From positions 1,178,001-1,242,000 of the forward strand of contig NZ_CP149798.1 in NCBI RefSeq assembly GCF_037940415.1: a stretch of DNA of 64,000 nucleotides, written 5' to 3'. The stretch comes from Streptomyces sp. f51. GTDB taxonomy: Bacteria; Actinomycetota; Actinomycetes; Streptomycetales; Streptomycetaceae. This document shows, one piece after another, positions 57,318-64,000 of this stretch (positions within the stretch are counted from its first letter, which is position 1; each line of letters opens with the position of its first letter). The position numbers and the translations under genes were made by a program. The notes under the pieces were generated by a model. It ran no database searches. It saw nothing but the letters and a program-made list of their open reading frames with translations, and was not told the origin of the DNA.

Positions 57318-59099
57318 TCAGGAGGGGCGGGCCATGGCCTTGACGAAGGCGCGTTCCACGTCGGCGGCGGACAGGACGCCGTAGATCTCGCCGGAGTCCT
57401 CGACGACGAGGTATTCGGTGGCGGGGCTGGCGCGCAGGGCGTCGAGGAGGTCCTCTCCTGCGAGTTCGGCGGAGACGCGCATGCCGTCGGTGAGGTCCTG
57501 GGCGAGGCCGCTGACGGCGACCCAGGGGCGGCGGTGTTCGGGGACGCCGACGATGGCGGCCTCGCGGACCAGGGAGAGGGGTTCGCCGTCGGCGTCGACG
57601 ACGACGAGGGCGCGGGCGCCGACGTCGTTGGCGCGGCGGAGCGCTTCGGAGAGGGGGGTGGTGGTCTCGACGGGGACGGCGCGGCGGGTGAGGCTGCGGG
57701 CGCGCAGTTCCGGGAGGTGTTCGCGCAGGCGGGCCACGCGGAGGCTGTTGCCGGCGCCGGTCCAGATGATCGCCGCGAGGATGGCGGCGAGGAGGGCGTC
57801 GGTGACGGTGTCCATGCTGCCGGTGTTCTCGGGGGCGGCGCCGAGTGCCGAGGACCGGGTGAGCAGGGGCAGGCCGATGAGGACGGAGACGGCGAGGGCG
57901 CGGCCGACCCAGGCGGCGGCGACGGTGCCGCTCATGGCCCTGCCGGTGATCTTCCAGACGACGGCGCGGAGCATCCGGCCGCCGTCGAGGGGCAGGCCGG
58001 GGAGCAGGTTGAAGGCGGCGACGATGAGGTTGGAGACCATCAGGCCGGCCAGCAGGACGCCGGGTACGGTGCCGGGCTCGACGGGCAGCATGGCGAGGTA
58101 GAAGAGGCCGGACAGGACGAGGGAGAGGAGGGGGCCGACGAAGGCGAGGACGAACTCGCGGCCGGGGGTCTCGGCTTCCTTCTCGATCTCGGAGACGCCG
58201 CCGAAGAACTGGAGCTGGATGCGGCGTACGGGGAGTTTGAAGCGGAGGGCGGCGACGGTGTGGGCGAGTTCGTGGACGAGGACGGAGGCGTAGAAGGCGA
58301 CGGCGAAGAAGAGGGAGACGAGGTAGCGGGCGGCGCCGAGGTCGGGCAGGACGCGGTCGAGCTGGCCGCCGAAGACCCAGGTGATCAGGGCCGCGACGAG
58401 GAACCAGCTGGGGGCGACGTACACGGGGACGCCGAAGGGGCGGCCCATGAGGAGTCCGCCGCCGGGTTCCTTGGCGCGGCGGGGCGGGCGTCCGGCGGTG
58501 CCGCTGCGGGCGCGGGTGCGGGGGGTGTCGGCGGGTTCGTCCTGGTCCCGGTCGCGGTCGGTGCCGGCGGTCGGGGTGGTGGTTCCGAAGGGTGCCGAGG
58601 GGTCTTCGTGGGGTGCGTCCTCGCCGGTGCGCGCGGTGGGGGCGGGGGTCTTCGTCAGCGGGTCGCCGGCCGGTGCGGCGGGGGCCGCGGCCTCGGGTCC
58701 GGGGGTCGGCTCGGCTCCGGTGGGGCCCGGGGTCGGCTCGGGTCGGTCCGTGGTCGGGTCCGGTCCGGTCGTGTCCGGGGGCGTCGCGGTGTCGTCGGGC
58801 CCGGTCTCCGGGTGGGAGAGGGGGCCGTCGGACGGCCGGGCGGTGGTGCCCTCCTGCGGGTGGGGGGTGTCCTCGGGCCGAGCGGGGGGTGCGGTCCGGT
58901 CCCGGGGACCGTGGTCCGCGTCGGGCCGGGTCCGGGAGTCGTGGCCGGCGGCCGTGGGGTCCGGCCCGGTGGTCTCGGGCGTCGCTGGTCCGGGGTGCGC
59001 GCCGGAGGCCGGACCGGTGGAGGCCGGGGGCCTCTCGTGGTGCTCGGTCGTCTCGCCCGTACCGGACCGCGGCTGCCCGCTCCCGCCGCTCTCGTCCAC
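57318..59099 (-). CDS. M50-family site-2 metalloprotease with CBS domains
   Basis: A 593-residue membrane protein. Residues 1 to about 215 are a disordered Pro/Thr/Gly/Asp-rich tail. About six helices follow with the zinc site HELAH (His276, Glu277, His280) and LPGLPLDGGRML. The C-terminal 150 residues carry a CBS pair (VPVETTTPLSEALRRAND in part; EYLVVEDSGEIYGVLSAADVERAF in part). It cleaves membrane-embedded substrates, often anti-sigma factors; the target here is unknown. GTG 59099 follows GAGGGG by 6 bp. It is divergent from the RecB-family gene and 41 bp before trmI. Confidence 0.87.
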   Translation of the reverse strand: MDESGGSGQPRSGTGETTEHHERPPASTGPASGAHPGPATPETTGPDPTAAGHDSRTRPDADHGPRDRTAPPARPEDTPHPQEGTTARPSDGPLSHPETGPDDTATPPDTTGPDPTTDRPEPTPGPTGAEPTPGPEAAAPAAPAGDPLTKTPAPTARTGEDAPHEDPSAPFGTTTPTAGTDRDRDQDEPADTPRTRARSGTAGRPPRRAKEPGGGLLMGRPFGVPVYVAPSWFLVAALITWVFGGQLDRVLPDLGAARYLVSLFFAVAFYASVLVHELAHTVAALRFKLPVRRIQLQFFGGVSEIEKEAETPGREFVLAFVGPLLSLVLSGLFYLAMLPVEPGTVPGVLLAGLMVSNLIVAAFNLLPGLPLDGGRMLRAVVWKITGRAMSGTVAAAWVGRALAVSVLIGLPLLTRSSALGAAPENTGSMDTVTDALLAAILAAIIWTGAGNSLRVARLREHLPELRARSLTRRAVPVETTTPLSEALRRANDVGARALVVVDADGEPLSLVREAAIVGVPEHRRPWVAVSGLAQDLTDGMRVSAELAGEDLLDALRASPATEYLVVEDSGEIYGVLSAADVERAFVKAMARPS

Positions 59100-59245
59100 G
59101 ATGTCCCCTCGTTCGAAGCGTCCCCCGCCCCCCGGTTCGTGTGGAGCGGGAGGGTCTGGAGTCGATGGTATGCGGCCGTCGCGGCGCGTTCCGCCCCGGC
59201 ACCCCTTGTGTTTTCCGTGCCGTCGTGCCCGCCGGGACCGGTTCA

Positions 59246-59268
59246 CTGTCGGTGGCGGGCCGTATGGT
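59246..59268 (+). promoter_or_regulatory. RecA-NDp/PafBC-type promoter of the RecB-family nuclease gene
   Basis: CTGTCGGTG (59246-59254), 8 bp, TATGGT (59263-59268). It matches TTGTCRGTG-N8-TANNNT at 8 of 9 positions plus a full -10. The start ATG is 8 bp after the -10, giving a leaderless mRNA. Confidence 0.7.
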
Positions 59269-59276
59269 CTGTTGTC

Positions 59277-60239
59277 ATGGAAACCAGCACCGAGGGCGCC
59301 GTGCCCGAAGAACCGGCCGTGGCCGACGGAGCTCTCGTGGGCCAAGCCGTCGGCGGGGCCGTCGTGGACGGTCCGGCTCCCGCGGTCGCGCGCGCGCCCG
59401 CCTCGCTGTCGCCCTCGCGTGCCAGTGACTTCATGCAGTGTCCGTTGCTCTACCGGTTCCGAGTGATCGACAAGCTGCCCGAGAAGCCGAGCGAGGCGGC
59501 GACCAGGGGGACCCTGGTGCACGCGGTCCTGGAGCGGCTGTTCGACGCGCCGGCCGTGGACCGGACGGCGCCGCGGGCCAAGTCGTTGATCCCGGCGCAG
59601 TGGGACCGGCTGCGGGAGACGAAGCCCGAGGTCGTGGAGCTGTTCGCGGACGACCCGGAGGGCGAGCGGCTCGCGCGCTGGCTGTCCGAGGCCGAGCGGC
59701 TGGTGGAGCGCTGGTTCACGCTGGAGGACCCGACACGGCTCGAACCGGCCGAGCGGGAGCTGTTCGTGGAGGCGCGGCTGGATTCCGGGCTGACGCTGCG
59801 CGGGATCATCGACCGGGTCGATGTGGCGCCGTCGGGCGAGGTCCGGATCGTCGACTACAAGACCGGCAAGGCGCCGCGGCCCGAGTACGCCGAGGGCGCC
59901 CTGTTCCAGATGAAGTTCTACGCGCTGGTGGTGTGGCGGCTGAAGCGGGTGGTCCCCCGCCGTCTCCAGCTCGTGTATCTGGGCAGCGGCGACGTGCTGA
60001 CATACGACCCCGAGATCGGGGACCTGGAGCGGGTCGAGCGCAAGCTGCTCGCTCTGTGGGACGCGATCCGGGAGGCGACGGAGACGGGTGAGTGGCGGCC
60101 GCGCCCCACCAAGCTCTGCGGCTGGTGTGATCACCAAGCGGTGTGTCCGGAATTCGGTGGTACTCCCCCGGCATATCCGCTCCCGGTCAGGGCGCCCGGG
60201 TCGGGTGCGGGTGAGCAGGGCAGAATGGGGCCGGACTAG
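59277..60239 (+). CDS. RecB-family exonuclease with iron-sulfur cluster motif
   Basis: A 320-residue PD-(D/E)XK nuclease. The active site is in GIIDRVDVAPSGEVRIVDYKTGK (in part), with an early Glu/His block TRGTLVHAVLERLF. Cys55 (FMQCPLLYRFR) and Cys281, Cys284 and Cys290 (LCGWCDHQAVCP) form the four-cysteine iron-sulfur staple of AddB/Cas4-type nucleases. It probably trims DNA ends in repair. ATG 59277 has no ribosome site; a PafBC-type promoter directly before it predicts a leaderless mRNA. The first 40 residues are low-complexity. The response regulator gene follows 14 bp later. Confidence 0.9.
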   Translation: METSTEGAVPEEPAVADGALVGQAVGGAVVDGPAPAVARAPASLSPSRASDFMQCPLLYRFRVIDKLPEKPSEAATRGTLVHAVLERLFDAPAVDRTAPRAKSLIPAQWDRLRETKPEVVELFADDPEGERLARWLSEAERLVERWFTLEDPTRLEPAERELFVEARLDSGLTLRGIIDRVDVAPSGEVRIVDYKTGKAPRPEYAEGALFQMKFYALVVWRLKRVVPRRLQLVYLGSGDVLTYDPEIGDLERVERKLLALWDAIREATETGEWRPRPTKLCGWCDHQAVCPEFGGTPPAYPLPVRAPGSGAGEQGRMGPD

Positions 60240-60253
60240 CGAAGGAGACTTAC

Positions 60254-60925
60254 GTGGCCATCCGCGTCCTACTGGTCGACGACCAGCCGCTGCTGCGCAC
60301 CGGGTTCCGGATGATTCTGGAGGCGGAGCCGGATCTCGCGGTCGTCGGCGAGGCCGGTGACGGTCTCCAGGCACTCGATCAAGTGCGTGCGCTCCAGCCC
60401 GATGTGGTTCTGATGGACATCCGTATGCCGCGGATGGACGGTGTGGAGGCGACGCGGCAGATCACAGGACCCGGCCGGGACGGTCCGGCGAAGGTGCTGG
60501 TGCTGACGACGTTCGACCTCGACGAGTACGTGGTGGAGGCGCTTCGGGCCGGTGCCAGCGGTTTCCTCCTCAAGGACGCGCCGGCCAACGAGCTGGTGCA
60601 GGCGATCCGGGTGGTGGCGGCGGGCGAGGCGATGCTCGCGCCGAGCATCACGCGTCGCCTGCTGGACAAGTACGCGGGCCATCTCCCGTCCGGGGACGAG
60701 CCGGTTCCGGACACGCTGCACACGCTGACCGACCGTGAGGTCGAGGTGCTGAAGCTGGTGGCGCGTGGTCTGTCGAACGCGGAGATCGCGGCCGATCTGT
60801 TCGTCAGCGAGACCACGGTCAAGACGCATGTGGGGCATGTGCTGACGAAGCTGGGGCTGCGCGACCGGGTGCAGGCCGCGGTGTACGCGTACGAGAGCGG
60901 GCTGGTGCGTCCCGGCGCGCAGTAG
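60254..60925 (+). CDS. NarL/LuxR-type response regulator (no adjacent kinase)
   Basis: A 223-residue two-component regulator. The receiver domain has LLVDDQPLLRTGF (acidic pocket), the phospho-acceptor Asp in VVLMDIRMPRMDG, and the switch residues in VLVLTTFD and LLKDA. The C-terminal LuxR helix-turn-helix is LTDREVEVLKLVARGLSNAEIAADLFVSETTVKTHV (in parts). GTG 60254 has AAGGAG upstream. No histidine kinase gene is in the window, so it is an orphan or has a distant partner. It may be co-transcribed with the RecB-family gene. Confidence 0.92.
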   Translation: MAIRVLLVDDQPLLRTGFRMILEAEPDLAVVGEAGDGLQALDQVRALQPDVVLMDIRMPRMDGVEATRQITGPGRDGPAKVLVLTTFDLDEYVVEALRAGASGFLLKDAPANELVQAIRVVAAGEAMLAPSITRRLLDKYAGHLPSGDEPVPDTLHTLTDREVEVLKLVARGLSNAEIAADLFVSETTVKTHVGHVLTKLGLRDRVQAAVYAYESGLVRPGAQ

Positions 60926-60968
60926 CGCCCGGCCGTCCCCGGGGCCCGGCCCCGTCGGGAGAGCGCGA

Positions 60969-61003
60969 AAGGGCGCCCGTTCCACAACGGAACGGGCGCC
61001 CTT
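60969..61003. terminator. Terminator after the response regulator
   Basis: Perfect 15-bp arms AAGGGCGCCCGTTCC (60969-60983) and its complement (60989-61003) with an ACAAC loop. Confidence 0.9.
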
Positions 61004-61052
61004 CGGCGTACCGGGGACGCGGCGGCGCCGTGTCCGCCTGTCGAACCCGAAA

Positions 61053-61103
61053 GACCCGGGACCGTCGGGTCCCGGGTCGGGCCCGGGGCCTGTCGGCCCC
61101 GGG
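61053..61103. terminator. Two adjacent hairpins after the binding lipoprotein gene
   Basis: Hairpin A: GACCCGGGACC (61053-61063) with its complement at 61068-61078, loop GTCG. Hairpin B: CCCGGGGCC (61082-61090) with its complement at 61095-61103, loop TGTC. Both lie just past the lipoprotein stop on the minus strand. Confidence 0.8.
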
Positions 61104-61117
61104 TCTTGATGCTCAGG

Positions 61118-62722
61118 TCACTCGCTGACGCCGCGGCTCAGCTCCCAGAGCTGAAGGGTGGAGGAGGAGTTGAGCGCCCACTCCGAGCCCGTGATGTCGT
61201 CACGCGCGGCTATGTACTGCTTGCCCTGCCAGAGCGGGATGACCGGGACGTCGTTGGCGACGATGTCCTGGATGGTCGTGAGGCTCTTGGAGGCGGTGAG
61301 ACGGTCGGCCTCGCGTCGCGAGTCCGGGATCAGGGTGTTGCTGATCCGGGGGTTCGAGTACGGCGAGCCGAGGAAGTTGTCCTTGTCGAGGAAGGGCGCG
61401 AGGTAGTTGTCGGCGTCGGGGAAGTCGGGGAACCAACCCATGCCGTAGACCTCGTAGTCGCCCTTCTGCTCGGCCGGACGGAACTTGGCCCACGGCGTGC
61501 CCTGGATGCTGACGTCGAACAGACCGGTCGCGTTGAGCTGCTTCTTCAGGACCTGGAACTCCTGCGCGGTGACCGTACCGTAGTGGTCGGTCGTGTAGTG
61601 CAGGGTCAGCTTGACCGGGGTGGTGATGCCGGCCTTGTTCAGCAGCGACTGGGCGCGGCTGACGCTCGGGTCGCCGTACTTGTTGAAGAACGCGTTGGCG
61701 TGGCCGGTGATGGTCGCCGGGACCAGCGAGTAGAGCGGCTCGGCCTGGGAACCGTAGACCTTGGAGATGAGCTCGCCGCGGTTGATCACCTGGGCCATGG
61801 CCTGGCGGACGGCGGTCGACTTCACCGACGGGGCGTTGGTGTTGAAGGCCAGGTAGCGGATTTCGAGGCCGGGCATCTCGTTCAGGTTGATGTTGCCGCC
61901 CGAAGCGTTGTCCAGCTTGTTGATCTGCTCCGGCGTCATCGAGCGCGTCATCAGGTCGATGTCGCCCTTGTCGAGGGCCGTGCCCATGGCGTTGGCGTCC
62001 GTGAAGGAGCGCAGCTCGACCTGGGAGTTCTTGACCTTCAGCTGGCCCGTGTAGTGCGGGTTCTTCGTGAAGACGGCCCGGGTGACGGTGTCGTCCTTGG
62101 AGTCGATCTTCACGGTGTAAGGACCGGAGCCGTCCACGGAGAAGCCGTCGCGCAGGTGGTTCTTCTCGTAGTCCTTCGAGCTCACGATGCCGGCGACCGG
62201 GGTCGACAGCTTGAACGGGAAGGTCGCGTCGGCGATCTTGAGGTGGAAGATCACCTCGCGGTCGCCACGGGTCTCGACGGTGTCGACGGTGGACAGCAGG
62301 GCCGCGACACCACTGTCGGCCTTGATGGCCCTGGCACGGTCGATGGAGAACTTGACGTCCTTGGCGGTGATCGCGTCACCGTTGGAGAACTCCAGGCCCT
62401 CGCGCAGCGTGCACGCGTAGCGCTCGTTGCCGCTGTCGGTGAAGCCGCACTTCTCGGCCGCCTCGGGCTGGGGCTCACCGTCACCACGCGGCTGGACCAT
62501 CAGCGTCTGCACGGTCTGACGGAGCACGTTCCAGGTGCCGACGTCGTAGGCGTACGCCGGGTCGAACGGTGCCGGGGCATCCTTCGAGGCGGTGAACTGG
62601 TCCGTGGTACCGACAACGATGGCATCGCCGCTGTTGCCCCCGCTGGCGGACCCGCCGCAGGCGGCGAGCACTGGGGCGAGCAGGCCGACCACGGCCGGCA
62701 GCACCAAAGTCTTGCGGTTCAT
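61118..62722 (-). CDS. Family 5 extracellular solute-binding lipoprotein (peptide/nickel ABC type)
   Basis: A 534-residue lipoprotein. The signal peptide MNRKTLVLPAVVGLLAPVLAAC ends in a lipobox with Cys22. The DppA/OppA-type fold follows (LREGLEFSNGDAITAKDVKFSIDRA in part; SGPYTVK; YLAFNTNAP; WFPDFPDADNYLAPFL). It captures oligopeptides or similar ligands for an ABC importer. No permease or ATPase gene is next to it, so it stands alone or serves a transporter encoded elsewhere. ATG 62722. Confidence 0.92.
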   Translation of the reverse strand: MNRKTLVLPAVVGLLAPVLAACGGSASGGNSGDAIVVGTTDQFTASKDAPAPFDPAYAYDVGTWNVLRQTVQTLMVQPRGDGEPQPEAAEKCGFTDSGNERYACTLREGLEFSNGDAITAKDVKFSIDRARAIKADSGVAALLSTVDTVETRGDREVIFHLKIADATFPFKLSTPVAGIVSSKDYEKNHLRDGFSVDGSGPYTVKIDSKDDTVTRAVFTKNPHYTGQLKVKNSQVELRSFTDANAMGTALDKGDIDLMTRSMTPEQINKLDNASGGNINLNEMPGLEIRYLAFNTNAPSVKSTAVRQAMAQVINRGELISKVYGSQAEPLYSLVPATITGHANAFFNKYGDPSVSRAQSLLNKAGITTPVKLTLHYTTDHYGTVTAQEFQVLKKQLNATGLFDVSIQGTPWAKFRPAEQKGDYEVYGMGWFPDFPDADNYLAPFLDKDNFLGSPYSNPRISNTLIPDSRREADRLTASKSLTTIQDIVANDVPVIPLWQGKQYIAARDDITGSEWALNSSSTLQLWELSRGVSE

Positions 62723-63186
62723 GCTCGTGTTTCTCCAGAGCTGTAGGTTCCGCGAACCGGCATGCAGGGGTGGCGCGGCGGTCACGGGGTTACGGCGATG
62801 TTCTCGCGATGACATTAGTCCGCACCACAACGTCGTCCATACCGGTACCGGAGCCGTCTTCCGCTCACGCTGCGAAACCGGGCGTGGACACACCGATAAC
62901 CCGACACGGGAAGGATTAGTGCAGGCTTTCATCAATCGGGACACAAGGGCACGCGAAGCCTTCACACATGGGCGGTGCGTGCACAATCCGGTCCGACTGT
63001 CGACCCTCCGTAACGTGGCGAACGTCACACCGTAAAATTGATTGAGGCGTACCGGAATTAGTGGTTCCGCCCCGATTTGAATTCCTGAAGACCCTCGCCC
63101 GCGCTTACCACACGGAACGCCCGCGCCTTTCCCGCGCATTCGATTCCGCACGCTGCGCCATGAAGCGGGCGACGTTCCGTGATCGG
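62723..63186. other. Intergenic region before the binding lipoprotein, no gene seen
   Basis: 464 bp, less GC-rich than its surroundings, between the lipoprotein start and the HAD hydrolase stop (both on the minus strand). It should hold the lipoprotein promoter; I cannot fix -10/-35 boxes with confidence and see no RNA gene. Confidence 0.5.
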
Positions 63187-63888
63187 TCAGTGCGCCTTTG
63201 TCATCACACGATGCAAAAAGGGCAGGTCGACCTCTTCGAGGGAACGCACCACGGTACGGCGGGCGGCCGGGCTGATGGGGGCGACCGAGGGCACGGCGAT
63301 CACCTGGCAGCCCGCGGCCTCGGCGGAGGCGACGCCGGTCGACGTGTCCTCGATGACGGCGCAGCGCGCCGGTTCGGCACCGAGCCGAGCGGCCGCGAGG
63401 AGGTAGGGGTCGGGGAACGGCTTGGTCCGCTCGACCTCGTCGCCGGCGACGGTCAGGGCGAAGAAGTGGGAGCCGATCGCGCCAAGGACACGGTCGATGA
63501 TCCGCCGGTGCGAGGCCGAGACCAGTGCGGTGGGCATCTCGTGCGCCGCGAGCTCGGCGAGCAGCCGGGCGGCTCCGGGCATCAGCGGCAGGGAGTGGCC
63601 GATGCGCTCCTCGAAACCGTCGTTGAGCAGCACGGACAGTTCGGGCAGGGTGATGTCGGCGCCGGTGGCCTCGATGAGGAATCCCGCGCTGCGGGTCATG
63701 GGTCCGCCGACCACAACATGGCGCCAGGAGTCGTCCAGGGTGTGTCCGAGGGCGGCGAAGACGGCGACCTCCACGTCCCACCAGAAACCCTCGGTGTCCA
63801 CCAGGGTTCCGTCCATGTCGAGGAGCACGGCCTGAAGGGCTGAGCCTTCGGCCGTACGGGTTCCGAGCGCGGGGACCGTACTGGTCAT
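63187..63888 (-). CDS. HAD-superfamily hydrolase (beta-phosphoglucomutase/phosphatase-like)
   Basis: A 233-residue HAD enzyme. Motif I is LLDMDGTLVDTE (nucleophile and acid/base Asp), motif II TALVSAS, motif III Lys in KPFPDPYLLAA, and motif IV VIEDTSTGVASAEAAG. A helical C1 cap covers about residues 30-100. It is a small-molecule phosphatase or phosphomutase; substrate not determinable. ATG 63888 follows AAGGAGGTG, an excellent ribosome site. Confidence 0.92.
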   Translation of the reverse strand: MTSTVPALGTRTAEGSALQAVLLDMDGTLVDTEGFWWDVEVAVFAALGHTLDDSWRHVVVGGPMTRSAGFLIEATGADITLPELSVLLNDGFEERIGHSLPLMPGAARLLAELAAHEMPTALVSASHRRIIDRVLGAIGSHFFALTVAGDEVERTKPFPDPYLLAAARLGAEPARCAVIEDTSTGVASAEAAGCQVIAVPSVAPISPAARRTVVRSLEEVDLPFLHRVMTKAH

Positions 63889-63914
63889 CCTGGCGCACCT
63901 CCTTGAGGGACGAT

Positions 63915-63956
63915 CAGGCCGGCCGCCCCCTTGTACGCCAGGGGACGACCGGCCTG
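63915..63956. terminator. Inverted repeat upstream of the HAD gene, possible terminator of a gene beyond the window
   Basis: CAGGCCGG (63915-63922) pairs with CCGGCCTG (63949-63956), with an inner CCCCT/AGGGG pair. It could end a minus-strand transcript entering from the right, or be an operator of the HAD gene. Confidence 0.5.
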
Positions 63957-64000
63957 CGATGGACCGACCAGTGTACGACTTATCCGATCAGTGTGCGTCG

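Overview
The window is a 64-kb piece of a high-GC actinobacterial chromosome, almost certainly Streptomyces. Codon third positions are nearly all G or C, GTG/TTG starts and 4-bp ATGA/GTGA overlaps are common, and the gene order (glnA4-type synthetase, glycine-betaine ABC, cvn9/rar conservon, helY-dgk-tatC-tatA, pafC-pafB, FKBPs, pafA, prcA-prcB, pup-dop-arc, trmI, M50 protease, recB-like nuclease) is the one I recall from the SCO1613-SCO1658 stretch of S. coelicolor. I see no tRNA, rRNA, CRISPR, insertion sequence or prophage.

Left part (1-9 kb): a glutamine-synthetase-like gene leaves the window on the left. It is followed by a FadR-type regulator and a gamma-glutamyl hydrolase; both promoters carry the same AAGGTAT-N9-CCATTG site. 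Next come a LysR/TDT-transporter pair and a small DUF1905 gene. Then comes an unusual three-gene operon (5406-9003): a BesD-like Fe/2-oxoglutarate oxygenase with an intact H-x-D...H triad, a SAM methyltransferase and a full-length choline/carnitine-type acyltransferase. The chemistry suggests hydroxylation, N-methylation and O-acylation to an acylcarnitine-like product. This is the best candidate here for an undescribed system.

Middle part (9-35 kb): a BtuF-like protein, an XRE-cupin regulator, a betaine ABC importer whose permease is fused to two substrate-binding domains, a 5'-3' exonuclease, an iron-boxed siderophore-interacting protein, a DrrAB-type exporter with a PadR regulator, the rarABCDE conservon (its P450 has EQSLW in place of ExxR), and a TetR-controlled operon of two DUF1989 proteins, a biotin carboxylase and allophanate hydrolase. 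The carboxylase has Asp (GAVDYTGD) where urea carboxylases are expected to have Asn, so the operon probably degrades guanidine. A 22-bp palindrome in its promoter recurs before an APC permease 8 kb away, which ties the two together.

Right part (35-64 kb): DNA repair and protein turnover. helY, diacylglycerol kinase, Tat genes, the DNA-damage activator genes pafB/pafC, two FKBP isomerases, an MFS gene abutting pafA, a LacI regulator, the 20S proteasome (prcBA), a degraded-looking endonuclease VII gene overlapping prcB, Pup (ending GGE), Dop and the ARC ATPase. These are followed by a ferredoxin, a secreted protein, trmI, an M50 protease, a RecB-family nuclease, an orphan response regulator, an oligopeptide-type binding lipoprotein and a HAD hydrolase. 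Three DNA-repair genes (exonuclease, helY, recB-like) have a RecA-NDp/PafBC-type promoter placed so that their mRNAs would be leaderless or nearly so, linking them to pafBC in the same window. Perfect inverted repeats mark most transcript ends.
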